A program made the position numbers and the translations under genes. Positions 1 through 7,797 of a DNA stretch of 64,000 bases are shown one piece after another (the stretch's first letter is position 1; every line of letters starts with the position of its first letter). This stretch comes from Deltaproteobacteria bacterium (lineage in GTDB: Bacteria; Myxococcota; XYA12-FULL-58-9). A model generated the notes under the pieces. That model ran no database searches and was not told where the DNA came from. It saw only the letters and a list, made by a program, of their open reading frames with translations. Where the stretch lies: the NCBI GenBank assembly GCA_016218825.1, contig JACRCV010000087.1:1-64000 (forward strand), in the 5' to 3' direction.

Positions 1-508
1 CGCTCTTGCGCCAGGCGCCGAGAACGGCGCGCGCCTCATGTTCGGACCACTGAGCTCTCATTCCCGCACTCCAAGTTTGGGGCGGGCGAAGATCGCCGAT
101 TACGAGGGGCGGGGGCAGAGATCCATGGCCGGACGGTTACGGTCGAGCGGCACCATTTTGCCTCGTCTCTGCGCTCTCCGGGGAGAGAGCAAAGAGAGAG
201 CGGTTAACGGCGGGAGAGCGGCGTTTAACAGAAGAACATCTCTGGCTTTCGACTCAGCGTGCGCATCTCGGCTCCGTCCCCAGGGCACCACCTGCGAGCC
301 TCGGGCGGTTCATAGCTAGATGACGGCGCCATCTTCCGGCCCACCGCACCTGAGCCCGGCGCACCCACCACCCGTCTTGGCCAGCCATTCTCGGATCTCG
401 CGCTCGACTGACGAACGCCGTGCAGTGAGCGGGACGCGGTCACTCCTCCGATCAAGATGCTACTCATCGGCTGTAGACCGATAGTCATCATCCAGCAAAG
501 ATGCTGGC
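1..508. other. Gene-poor stretch, nothing recognised
   Basis: No reading frame here looks like a known protein. The frames present have compositions typical of antisense or out-of-frame GC-rich DNA. A short inverted repeat (ATCGG/CCGAT arms) lies at about 467-483, just before the truncated helix-turn-helix gene. With broken genes on its right side, this looks like recombined or decaying accessory DNA. Confidence 0.5.
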
Positions 509-682
509 GTGCCCAACAAAGATCTCCAGCGATTCGGTGCTCGTGTTCGCGCAGGGCGCGAACACCTTGGCATCTCGCAGGAGGATCTCGCGGACCGCGC
601 TGCGCTCCACCGCACCTACCTTGGCGGAGTTGAGCGCGGGGAGCGGATTGTTGTCCTTCCCGAAATGTTTGACCTGATCTGA
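509..682 (+). pseudogene. Truncated XRE/Cro-type helix-turn-helix regulator
   Basis: This short frame of 57 codons starts at GTG 509 (no ATG is available after the upstream stop at 482-484) and ends with TGA at 680-682. Residues 8-47 match the core of Cro/CI-type DNA-binding domains well: [17 protein letters not shown], then [15 protein letters not shown], which is the usual Ser-Gln-Glu/Asp recognition-helix layout. After GER the family normally continues for 20 or more residues (typically N-x-S/G-L-x-N-L-hydrophobic). Here the frame drifts to an unrelated tail and stops. It therefore looks like the 5' remnant of a controller-type regulator (phage, toxin-antitoxin or restriction-associated), broken by frameshift or recombination near 648. 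No partner toxin or methylase is visible. The family assignment is fairly sure; function is doubtful. Confidence 0.6.
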
Positions 683-908
683 GTCGAAATCTGGAGAGTA
701 AATCCCTCCTCCCACAACGCGGCGGACGCCGCACTGGGAGGAAGAGATGTCAGGCATTCTGGAAACAGGGATTGAAGGACGAGATGCCGCCGTTGGGGGC
801 GGATGAGCCTGAGCCTGAAGGGTCCGATGAGCCGGTCGGGCTGCCTCGGCTTCAGGGGCCTCAGCGCGGCCGGCGGTTGGTGAAGAAGGACCTGAAGCCG
901 CGTGGCCA
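683..908. other. Unassigned segment at a recombination junction
   Basis: No gene is recognised between the end of the HTH remnant and the point where the permease homology stops (about 908). A plus-strand frame from ATG 784 reads through the junction and ends inside the antisense of the permease, so it does not look like a real gene. The segment seems to be foreign DNA that replaced the 3' end of the permease gene. Confidence 0.4.
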
Positions 909-1531
909 ACCGCCACCGGCGAGGCCGACGCTTTGATCATCTCGAGCGTCTTGCCGATCGGCGCCGGCAACGTGGCGCCGGTCGCATCGACCAGGATCGC
1001 CGCTGCGATCGCGATGATGAACGGGTTCTTCGCGATCGTGCTGACCAGGGGGCGGCCGTGGACGCGGTCATCGCGCGAGCGCTCGAGGAGCACGATGCCG
1101 GCGGTGAACAGCGTGACGACGTAGATCGCGATCAGGACCGCGATCTCCTGCTCGCGTCCGGGTGCGAGCGTCGAGACCAGGGGGAAGCCGAGGTAGGCGA
1201 CGTTGCCGAAGAACGCGCCGATGACGATGGTGTTCGCCCACGGGCGCTCGAGCCGCATCCGGCGTGTGAGGGCGACGAGCGTCGCGAATACGCCGCCGAC
1301 GACCGCCGCGGTGACCCCGTAGACCGGGAGTTGGCGTCTGAGCACGTCGGCGTCGAGGGCGGTGAGGTTCACGAACACCAGCACCGGGAACCCCACGTAC
1401 ATGCCGTAGCGATTGAGGACCCCGACCCAGGTGTCGTCGGCGATCGCGAGGCGGCGGAGCAGCACCCCGAGGCCGATCGTCAGGTAGACCGGGAGGATCG
1501 TGGCGACGACGGTGCTCATCGATTCGGTCAC
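909..1531 (-). pseudogene. AEC (auxin efflux carrier)-type permease, 3' end missing
   Basis: Membrane permease of the AEC family, whose bacterial members export or import malonate-like acids and other small anions; the substrate here is unknown. About 207 residues are recognisable, with hydrophobic segments near residues 5-25, 42-60, 72-90, 103-122, 130-150 and 172-190. Family signatures include GFPVLVFVNLTAL and FFGNVAYLGFPLV. The full-length family is about 300-320 residues. Here the homology stops after SASPVAV, and the frame runs on to 488 with a hydrophilic, unrelated tail. The 3' third, with about four membrane helices, is therefore lost, and the protein is unlikely to work. The frame opens with GTG 1531; an ATG four codons later is an alternative start, and neither has a clear ribosome site. 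A hairpin (1527-1542) covers the start. Confidence 0.75.
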
Positions 1532-1561
1532 GCGAGCGTGACGGCGGCGGCGCGGGAATCG
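1520..1561 (-). repeat. Palindromic repeat, possible terminator of the 1581-3374 gene
   Basis: CGATTC (1520-1525) and GAATCG (1556-1561) flank a perfect hairpin of GTCACGC-GA-GCGTGAC at 1527-1542. On the minus strand the segment reads GATTCCCGCGCCGCC starting about 20 bases after the stop codon of the 1581-3374 gene. The same core follows three other genes in this window (34545, 57206, 57439). It may act as a terminator or as a repeated extragenic palindrome. Confidence 0.5.
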
Positions 1562-1580
1562 AGAGGCGCGGTGGCGTCTG

Positions 1581-3374
1581 TCAATGCCACGCGAGGCACT
1601 TCCCGGCCCGGTCGTCGTTGATGAAGCCGTGGTATCGGCCCATCCAGTACGCGACCAGGAAGTCGACTCCGGGCTGGGCGTCGGCGGCGTCGCCCGGGTC
1701 GTACAGGGTCCACGGGTGATGTTGCCAGAGGAAGGTCCGCACCGGTCGCTCGCCGACGTCGATCGCGGTGTCGTGGTTCGCCTGGTCGGTGCAACCGTTC
1801 GCGTGGGGCATGAAGCGGGCGTCGGCGCGCAGATCGACCGGCCGGCGATAGAGCGGCGGCACCGGGAACTGGCTGACCTGGGTTGCGGCCCCGGTCGCCA
1901 CGGTGGCCGGGACGCCAGGGACGGTGCCGGCGTAGATGAACGAGAAGAAGGCGTTCTTGGTCTTCTCGAACTTCGGCCAGATCGTGTTCTTGAACAGGCC
2001 GAGGACGCGGGCGCTGCGGCCGGGATCGGTGTCGAGCCGGGCGAGGTTGTAGAGCGGCTCCATCATGATGTTGTTCGCGTAGTACGCCTCACCACAGTCG
2101 CTGTTGCTCTGCCACAGGTCGGCGATGTCGAGCCAGTTGTCGATGTTGCCGCCGCGCCCGGTGTTGTGGAGGTAGAAGTCGAGGATGGCGTTGCGCTTGT
2201 CCGCCCACGCCGGTTGGTCGCGGGTGACAAGCAACGCGACCTGGAAGGCTGCCGCGAGCATGATCGCGGAACCGGGTCGCGGGATCGGCGCCGTCGGCAG
2301 CAAGCTGGCGAGGAAGTCCGGTAGTTGGGCTTTCGCTTGGTCGATGATGTCGTACAGGTCGGGGATGAACTCCTGGAACCCCCACATCTCGCCCTCCTGG
2401 GCGCTGGTGTCGACAGCCATGTAGGCAGCGCCGCCGCGGAATTCCCAGGGGGCGGCGACGGCGAACCGCATCTTCACCGTCATGCGGGGCAGCTCGACGC
2501 CGTTGACCGTCAGATCGACGGGGAGGTCGCGCTCGAACATCAGCTGCTCGGCGAGCTCGACGACGTCCTGGCGGATCAGCTCCCGCAGCTCTTCATCGTC
2601 GTCGCCGAGCGCTTCGTACGCCAGCGCGTAGCCGAGCATCACCCCCTGGTACATGTCGCGGCTGATGTGGCCGAGGACCATGTAGGTCGTGTCACCGTAG
2701 GGGACGTCGCAGTGGATGTGCTCGCGGGTGCAGTCCTTGTCGTTTGCGGCGAGGGGCGCGGTCGCGACGTCGGCCGACTTCAGGGCGAAGCGCGACAGCA
2801 GGCCGGGCTGGCCGGCGACGTTGCACAGCAGGTTGAGCGTCCGCACCAGGCCGCGCACACGGGTACGGGCGCCCGGGGAGCCGGTCGCCTTCAGGCGCAG
2901 CGCCTGCGCCGCGAGGTAGGTGCCGGTCCAGAGGGCCGAGTCGTATACGTCGCCGAGCCGCGTCACGGTCTGGTAGGTCGGCGGGTCGCTGAAATAGGGG
3001 GAGCCGACGGCGCCGCCGAGCATCGCCTTGCTGTGGATGAGCTTCTCGTAGGCGCGCGCGCGGTCGGCGACCGAGGTCGCTGGTGTCGAGGGGATGAAGT
3101 TGCCGCTCGCGAGGTCGAGGAGGCCGCAGCTCTGCCCGGAGCCGTTGGTCTGGCCGAGGCGACACTCGTCGCTGCACTCACCGACGCGGCACTCGCCGTT
3201 GACGCAGCCGCTGCCGGCCGGGCAGGTCTCGTCGACCCAGTGCCAGGAGACGCCATCGTCGAGGCAGCTCTTCTTGGCGCGGGCGCCGGTGCAGATGCTA
3301 TCGCCGTGGGGGCCGCACGACGACGGGTGCGCGGGATCGGATGATGTCCCGGACAGTGGGGAAGAGATTGGCAC
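1581..3374 (-). CDS. Secreted-type Cys-rich protein with helical toroid-like domain
   Basis: About 597 residues from GTG 3374; the true start is uncertain. Residues 17-75 hold a Cys-rich module (ICTG, SCLDDGVSW, TCPAGSGCVNGECRVGEC), a pattern found in secreted myxobacterial proteins. The rest (about 100-590) is mostly helical with conserved aromatic and acidic clusters, resembling the (alpha/alpha) barrels of polysaccharide lyases and six-hairpin glycosidases. No catalytic motif can be named, so the activity is unknown. No signal peptide is visible in any of the three frames upstream. The Cys-rich module suggests export, so the 5' end may have been lost or frameshifted near 3340-3420. A promoter-like pair at 3448-3476 puts the transcript start near 3441, which excludes longer frames. 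It diverges from the lipoprotein gene at 3585. Confidence 0.6.
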   Translation of the reverse strand: MPISSPLSGTSSDPAHPSSCGPHGDSICTGARAKKSCLDDGVSWHWVDETCPAGSGCVNGECRVGECSDECRLGQTNGSGQSCGLLDLASGNFIPSTPATSVADRARAYEKLIHSKAMLGGAVGSPYFSDPPTYQTVTRLGDVYDSALWTGTYLAAQALRLKATGSPGARTRVRGLVRTLNLLCNVAGQPGLLSRFALKSADVATAPLAANDKDCTREHIHCDVPYGDTTYMVLGHISRDMYQGVMLGYALAYEALGDDDEELRELIRQDVVELAEQLMFERDLPVDLTVNGVELPRMTVKMRFAVAAPWEFRGGAAYMAVDTSAQEGEMWGFQEFIPDLYDIIDQAKAQLPDFLASLLPTAPIPRPGSAIMLAAAFQVALLVTRDQPAWADKRNAILDFYLHNTGRGGNIDNWLDIADLWQSNSDCGEAYYANNIMMEPLYNLARLDTDPGRSARVLGLFKNTIWPKFEKTKNAFFSFIYAGTVPGVPATVATGAATQVSQFPVPPLYRRPVDLRADARFMPHANGCTDQANHDTAIDVGERPVRTFLWQHHPWTLYDPGDAADAQPGVDFLVAYWMGRYHGFINDDRAGKCLAWH

Positions 3375-3447
3375 CCGCAAAGCCCCACGGCTACAGCTGC
3401 GTCCCGCGCGCGATGTCCGCCGGCCCGAGGCCCCCCGGAGACCGACC

Positions 3448-3480
3448 CAGATATTGGTGTATCTTCCTGTTATCAATAAC
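3448..3480 (-). promoter_or_regulatory. Promoter with overlapping palindrome between divergent genes
   Basis: On the minus strand TTGATA (3476-3471), a 17-base spacer and TATCTG (3453-3448) form a good sigma-70-type promoter for the 1581-3374 gene. The perfect inverted repeat GTTATCAATAAC (3469-3480) overlaps its -35 box and is a likely operator. In the plus direction TTGGTG (3454-3459), 17 bases and TAACGA (3477-3482) could serve the gene at 3585, so the palindrome could control both. The stretch is unusually AT-rich for this DNA. Confidence 0.5.
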
Positions 3481-3584
3481 GAATCACACCGGACAACCCA
3501 CCTCTCCCAACGCAACGACGGCTCGTGGCGGTTGGCACATGCTGTGCTTCTCCTTGACCGGTGCCGAGCGCGCATGGAGGCAGC

Positions 3585-5459
3585 ATGGTGTCGTTTCGAC
3601 TAGGGATTCGAGGGAGTGTGGAGACCGTGGCGCGCGACGTGGTCGGGGTCATGGCGCTCTTGCTGATGACTGTCGGCTGCGGCGGCTACGAGGACGACGG
3701 CGTGCGCATGGAGGCCGCAGCCGCATCGAGCTCGGCGCTCGGGTGTGCGGAGGCCCGGGTCGCGATCAACGGTGCCTCGGTGACCGCCTCCCACTCCGAT
3801 GCCGCCAACGGGCCGGCGAATGCCGTCGATGGATCCACCGCCACTAGGTGGATCTCCGGCGGTGGTCCCTCGCAGTGGTTGCAGATCGACTTCGGGTCTA
3901 CGATCCCGGTTACGCGGCTCCGGCTTCTCGTCGTCCAGGCCCCGGAGGGCGCGACGACGCACGTCATCAGCGTCCCGGTCGACGGCTCGAACTGGAAGGA
4001 AATCGCCACCGTCAACCGGTACACCGCGGACGGACAGTGGCTCGACGTCGGCGCCTATCACCGGACGCGATATCTGAAGATCACGACGACGGCGAGTCCG
4101 TCGTGGGTGGCCTGGGGTGAGGTCGAGGTCTACAGGGACGCGACCATCGCCCCGGAGCACTTCGGGTACTACTGCAGCAGCTGCCAGAACGCCGGCAACG
4201 GCAACTACACCGCCGCGACCTCCGATCACGCCAATCTCACCTGGGTGGTGGACTGGGGGATCGCGACGATGCAGGCCCGGGTCGCCGAGGGCGCCGCGCT
4301 CGGGATGAAGTCGGTGGTCGACGTCAACTGGGTCTTCTTCAACGGCGCGGCCAACCTGCAGACCAACTGGCAAACGATCTGGGATGGTTTTGCCACCGCG
4401 TTCGAGCCGTACGCCAAGGACATCGTCGCCTGGTATCTGGTCGACGAGCCCGATCTGACACCGATCACCGACCAGTCGATCGCCACCGCGGTCCAGGCGA
4501 TGAAGGCGCGGTTCCCTCAGATCCCGGTCGCCGCCATCTATTCGCCGCTCATCGTCGTCAACGGCAATCTCCCGGGCATCGCGTCGTGGGATTGGGTGGC
4601 GGTCGATTGCTATGCGAACGGCGGCTACAAGTGCGAGGGCGTTCCCTACGAGAGCGCCTATTACTCGCTCAGGTCACACATCGACACGACCCGGCAGCGG
4701 ATGTTCCTCGTGCCGCAGGCGGGCGCCCCGGTCGGAACCCCGGCGACGGTCGCTGACGCGCTCGCGGTCGAGATCGACAAGTTCGTGGCGCTGTCGCGCC
4801 GTGACCTCGCGATCGTCGGCATCGTCCCGTTCCTGTACCAGAACTTCAATGTCGGCACGAACTGGTACGGCCTCGAGGCATATCCATCCCTGCGCGGCAA
4901 GTTCGCCTCGGTGGCCCAGACGTTGAAAGCCGAGCACGCCGCCGCGGTGGCTCCCTGCCCGCCTCCGCCTCCGCCTCCACCTCCGCCCCCTCCAGCCCCG
5001 TCCCCGGATGGTGGACCGGCTGACGGTGGGTCCCCCTCGGACTCCGGCGGGACGGACGACGGCGCCGGCGCGAGCGACCCGCTGGTCTCCGAATCGGCGT
5101 CACCTTCGACGAGTGCGCAGAAGGGCGGCGACCCGTTGCCGCGAAACCTGGACGGCACCGCGGTCATCACCGGCGGCTGTGGGTGCACGGCGGCTCGGGG
5201 GCAAGGCGCGCTGTGGGGCGCGCTGCTGCTGGTCTGCCTGGCGCGTCCGCGCCGCCATGTCCTTCCCGACCCCGGACGTGGTGCCAGGCACTTCTCTTGG
5301 GGCTCGAAGGGCCCTTGGCGATCTCGGTGCGAGAGGAGGCCGAACTCGCGCGACGCGTCTACCTCGAGGGTGACCTTCCATTTCGGCGCGAGAGCATACC
5401 GACCAGCCGAAGTTGATGGCCAGCGTGCGCAAGACGATCACGCTCGAGATCATGCGTGA
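3585..5459 (+). CDS. Discoidin-domain/glycosidase-like lipoprotein with MYXO-CTERM-like tail
   Basis: ATG 3585 follows a GGAGG ribosome site; a GTG eight codons upstream is less likely. Residues 1-35 form a lipoprotein-type leader with C at LLMTVGCGG. Residues about 45-180 are an F5/8 type C (CBM32) carbohydrate-binding domain (NAVDGSTATRW, W-L-IDFG, VEVYRD). Residues about 185-450 look like a TIM-barrel glycoside hydrolase (VVDVNWVF, WYLVDEPD with an acid/base-like Glu, WDWVAVDCY); the family cannot be named. A run of about 12 prolines and a Gly/Ser/Asp-rich linker lead to a GCGC motif (Cys532, Cys534), a hydrophobic helix and RPRR. This is the three-part layout of MYXO-CTERM sorting tails. 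No stop follows the basic cluster, and about 65 unrelated residues are added, suggesting loss of the original stop. Likely a surface polysaccharide-binding or -degrading protein. Confidence 0.7.
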   Translation: MVSFRLGIRGSVETVARDVVGVMALLLMTVGCGGYEDDGVRMEAAAASSSALGCAEARVAINGASVTASHSDAANGPANAVDGSTATRWISGGGPSQWLQIDFGSTIPVTRLRLLVVQAPEGATTHVISVPVDGSNWKEIATVNRYTADGQWLDVGAYHRTRYLKITTTASPSWVAWGEVEVYRDATIAPEHFGYYCSSCQNAGNGNYTAATSDHANLTWVVDWGIATMQARVAEGAALGMKSVVDVNWVFFNGAANLQTNWQTIWDGFATAFEPYAKDIVAWYLVDEPDLTPITDQSIATAVQAMKARFPQIPVAAIYSPLIVVNGNLPGIASWDWVAVDCYANGGYKCEGVPYESAYYSLRSHIDTTRQRMFLVPQAGAPVGTPATVADALAVEIDKFVALSRRDLAIVGIVPFLYQNFNVGTNWYGLEAYPSLRGKFASVAQTLKAEHAAAVAPCPPPPPPPPPPPPAPSPDGGPADGGSPSDSGGTDDGAGASDPLVSESASPSTSAQKGGDPLPRNLDGTAVITGGCGCTAARGQGALWGALLLVCLARPRRHVLPDPGRGARHFSWGSKGPWRSRCERRPNSRDASTSRVTFHFGARAYRPAEVDGQRAQDDHARDHA

Positions 5460-5508
5460 CCTTGGCGTCATCGCCAGGTAGGTCCTGGCGCCCAAGGAGA
5501 AGACCAGT

Positions 5509-6342
5509 ATGCCAGCCCATCACGCGCTCACCATCCTCGCCGTGAGAGACCTCGCTCTTGCCACTCGCTTCTACAGAGAGGCCTTCGCGTGGAAGCAGAT
5601 CGTGGAGGCTCCCGTCTACATCGAGTTCGCGCTGCCCGGTGGCATGCGTTTCGGCCTCTACCGACGGGAGTCGTTTGCCAAGAACACCGGGCAGATGCCG
5701 GCGCCTACGCCAACGGACGTCATCACACCGACAGAGCTGTACTTCTACGTCGATGAGCCGGACGCCGCGATGACAAGAGCACTGTCCGCGGGGGCGCGAT
5801 TGCTCAGCGGGCTGTCGTTGCGGGACTGGGGCGATGAGGCCGCGTATCTCGCCGACCTCGACGGCAACGTCATCGTATTGGCACGCGCGACGAAGAACGC
5901 GGCGGCGCCGGAGTTGCGGGAGGTCGCCAAGCGCTGGCTGCACGCCTGGCAGGGACGCGGAACATCATGCATCGACGATCTGCACGCGGCCGACTTCGTC
6001 GATCACTCCGCCGGCGGCAGGTCTCCCGACAACGCCGGGTTCAAGCAGGGGATCGCCGACCTCTACGCGGCGTTCCCGGACTTCTACGGTGACGCCGACG
6101 ACATCAACGTCGACGAAGACGCCGGCAAGGTGACCATCGTCTGGTCCGCGAAAGGTACGCACCGGGCAACGTTTCTCGGTGTGGCAGCGACCCACAAGGC
6201 CATCGCGTTTCGCGGCATCGAGGTACTCAAGGTCCGTGACGGGAAGATAGTCGAACGCTGGGGAGAGTGGGATGGCATCGACCTCGCCTGTCAGCTCGGT
6301 GCGTTGTCCTTGAGCGCGGCCGCGGCAGACGAGCGGGTGTGA
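5509..6342 (+). CDS. VOC (glyoxalase-fold) and SnoaL-like fusion protein
   Basis: 277 residues; AAGGAG stands about 10 bases before ATG 5509. Residues 1-126 are one VOC/glyoxalase module (beta-alpha-beta-beta-beta repeats: AVRDLALATRFYREAF, the YFYVDEPDAA region, LADLDGNVIVLA). Residues 130-265 are a SnoaL-like polyketide-cyclase/ester-cyclase domain (ELREVAKRWLHAW, FVDHSAGGR, FPDFYGDADDI, GTHRATFLGV, RGIEVLKVRDGKIVERWGEWD). Both folds bind small organic molecules, and such fusions are seen as stress or catabolic enzymes of unknown substrate. It ends 23 bases before the deacetylase gene, so the two may share a transcript. The domain call is firm; the reaction is not known. Confidence 0.8.
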   Translation: MPAHHALTILAVRDLALATRFYREAFAWKQIVEAPVYIEFALPGGMRFGLYRRESFAKNTGQMPAPTPTDVITPTELYFYVDEPDAAMTRALSAGARLLSGLSLRDWGDEAAYLADLDGNVIVLARATKNAAAPELREVAKRWLHAWQGRGTSCIDDLHAADFVDHSAGGRSPDNAGFKQGIADLYAAFPDFYGDADDINVDEDAGKVTIVWSAKGTHRATFLGVAATHKAIAFRGIEVLKVRDGKIVERWGEWDGIDLACQLGALSLSAAAADERV

Positions 6343-6365
6343 ACGATCATGGAGGCGACTGCCGG

Positions 6366-7085
6366 ATGACGAGCCGACGGCGAAGACTTCGAAACGCGGG
6401 GCTCGGAGTGGTGATCGCTCTGGCAATCGCGGTTGCCGGCCTGCAACTATCACGGTCCAAGACCTTTCAAGTCTTCGGCGGCATCCACGCTCGGGCTGAC
6501 ACTTCGCGGCCACTCGTGGCGATCACCTTCGATGACGGACCGAACGTCACGAACACACCGCCCATCCTTGCCGTGCTGCGCCGACACGGTGCCAGGGCGA
6601 CCTTCTTCATGACCGGCGAGAACCTCGCCAGGCACCAAGATATTGCCGCGTCCGTCGCGGCCGATGGACACGAGGGGGCCAACCACTCCTACTCCCACAG
6701 GAGGATGGTGTTCGTCTCGCCAGGGTTCGTGCGGGAAGAGATCGAGCACACGGATCGCCTGCTCCGCGGCGCCGGGTTCACCGGCGACCTCCTGTTTCGA
6801 CCGCCCTACGCGAAGAAGCTGCTCGTGCTGCCCTACGTCATGCGCGAGATGGGCAGGAAGACGATCACCTGGGACGTGGAGGCCCACGACACCGAGACCC
6901 AGGACGCGGCGGCCTTGAGCAGCAACGTGCTCGACAACGTCCGGCCGGGCTCGATAGTCCTCTTCCATGATGGCGGCCCACCGAAGCCGGGCACCATCGA
7001 GGCGTTGGACAAAGTCCTGTCTGTGCTGCGGTCACGCGGCTTTGAGCTCGTGACGGTGTCACAGCTTCTTGCCGCGGGCACCTGA
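6366..7085 (+). CDS. Polysaccharide deacetylase (NodB-type)
   Basis: 239 residues from ATG 6366, which has GGAG about 10 bases upstream. An N-terminal arginine cluster followed by a hydrophobic segment (residues 10-28, LGVVIALAIAVAGLQL) is a signal anchor. The catalytic domain (about 48-235) shows the NodB motifs: TFDDGPN with the catalytic and metal Asp pair, HSYSHRR (His-x3-His metal site), RPPYAKK, TWDVEAHD and IVLFHDGG. These zinc enzymes remove N- or O-acetyl groups from peptidoglycan, chitin-like or exopolysaccharide chains, probably in the periplasm here. The domain is of normal size. It lies just after the VOC-SnoaL gene. Confidence 0.88.
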   Translation: MTSRRRRLRNAGLGVVIALAIAVAGLQLSRSKTFQVFGGIHARADTSRPLVAITFDDGPNVTNTPPILAVLRRHGARATFFMTGENLARHQDIAASVAADGHEGANHSYSHRRMVFVSPGFVREEIEHTDRLLRGAGFTGDLLFRPPYAKKLLVLPYVMREMGRKTITWDVEAHDTETQDAAALSSNVLDNVRPGSIVLFHDGGPPKPGTIEALDKVLSVLRSRGFELVTVSQLLAAGT

Positions 7086-7797
7086 CACGGGGAGCGCCGA
7101 CGACCAATCGGAGCCCCGTTCCCCACCTGCTGACCACGCACACCGACACGCGGGCGTTCGGGCACGCGAAATTCTCCCGATGCACGTTCTCTGGCGGTTT
7201 CCGTATTGTTTTCAGGGAGTCCGCGTAGTAGAGAACTGGGTGTCCGGTCATCCTGTGCTGTACGTGACACGGGACGACCGGCGAGCCAAATCTAGTCCCG
7301 ACCACTTGGTGGTCGGTTTGGTTTGCTGAAGGCCCTGCCGATGTCCTCGGCGGGGCCTTCGCGTATTTGCCCCATGTTTCGCGGGCAGTTGCGCGTTTCG
7401 CCTCTCGCGCGGCTCCACCTCGACCGGCGAAGCTGAGAGCCAGATGACGGTGAGGACCCGGTCGCCGAGGCCCGAAGAGCGCGCTCAGAGGGCCAGAGAG
7501 CGGGTCGAGAGCCGCGGTTTCTGTTCAACTACGTCTGGATCTCTGTTTAGCAGCAAGGTGGACTGCGTGGATGAGTAGCCGGCGTCCGAGGACGATGCAG
7601 AGGTCCGCGCCGCTCGGGTGCCGCCACGCCCAGGAACTGCGATGCAGCAGCATGGCCCTGCGCGGGGGCGAACCTGATGAGAGTAGGGTGGTCGTGACTT
7701 CATCGCCTCGTGAACGCCGCCCCTGCGCGTGCTATGTGACCACGACATGCAAGTTCAGGTTCCCGCATACGAGCTGACTGACGTCAGGAGCCAGGTG
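7086..7797. other. 712-base intergenic region without a protein gene
   Basis: No coding frame is convincing. The region holds three successive plus-strand hairpins (7244-7360, listed separately). From about 7440 to 7780 nothing further is recognised until the ribosome site of the delta-60 repeat gene. Confidence 0.5.
7244..7360 (+). ncRNA. Candidate structured RNA: three tandem hairpins
   Basis: Hairpin 1 pairs 7244-7257 with 7268-7281 (CCGGTC/GACCGG outer arms, one mismatch and one G-T wobble in 14). Hairpin 2 is a perfect 8-base stem with a 3-base loop at 7298-7316 (CCGACCAC/GTGGTCGG), followed by TTTGGTTT. Hairpin 3 at 7328-7360 pairs GAAGGCCC with GGGCCTTC and contains an inner CCG/CGG stem. 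A TATTGT -10-like box lies at 7205-7210. This could be a small RNA with a terminator, a double terminator for the deacetylase gene, or a mobile-element end. No known RNA family was recognised. Confidence 0.35.

Noticed and set aside
38-319. A 93-codon plus-strand frame with an overlapping minus-strand frame at the window start
   Set aside because: Arg/Ser-rich shadow composition, no ribosome site, no recognisable motif; not called as a gene.
7281-7310. GAGCCAAATCTAGTCCCGACCA resembles a tRNA T-arm and CCA end
   Set aside because: No matching 5' acceptor strand, D-arm or anticodon arm is found upstream, and the T-loop does not fit the TTCGA consensus.
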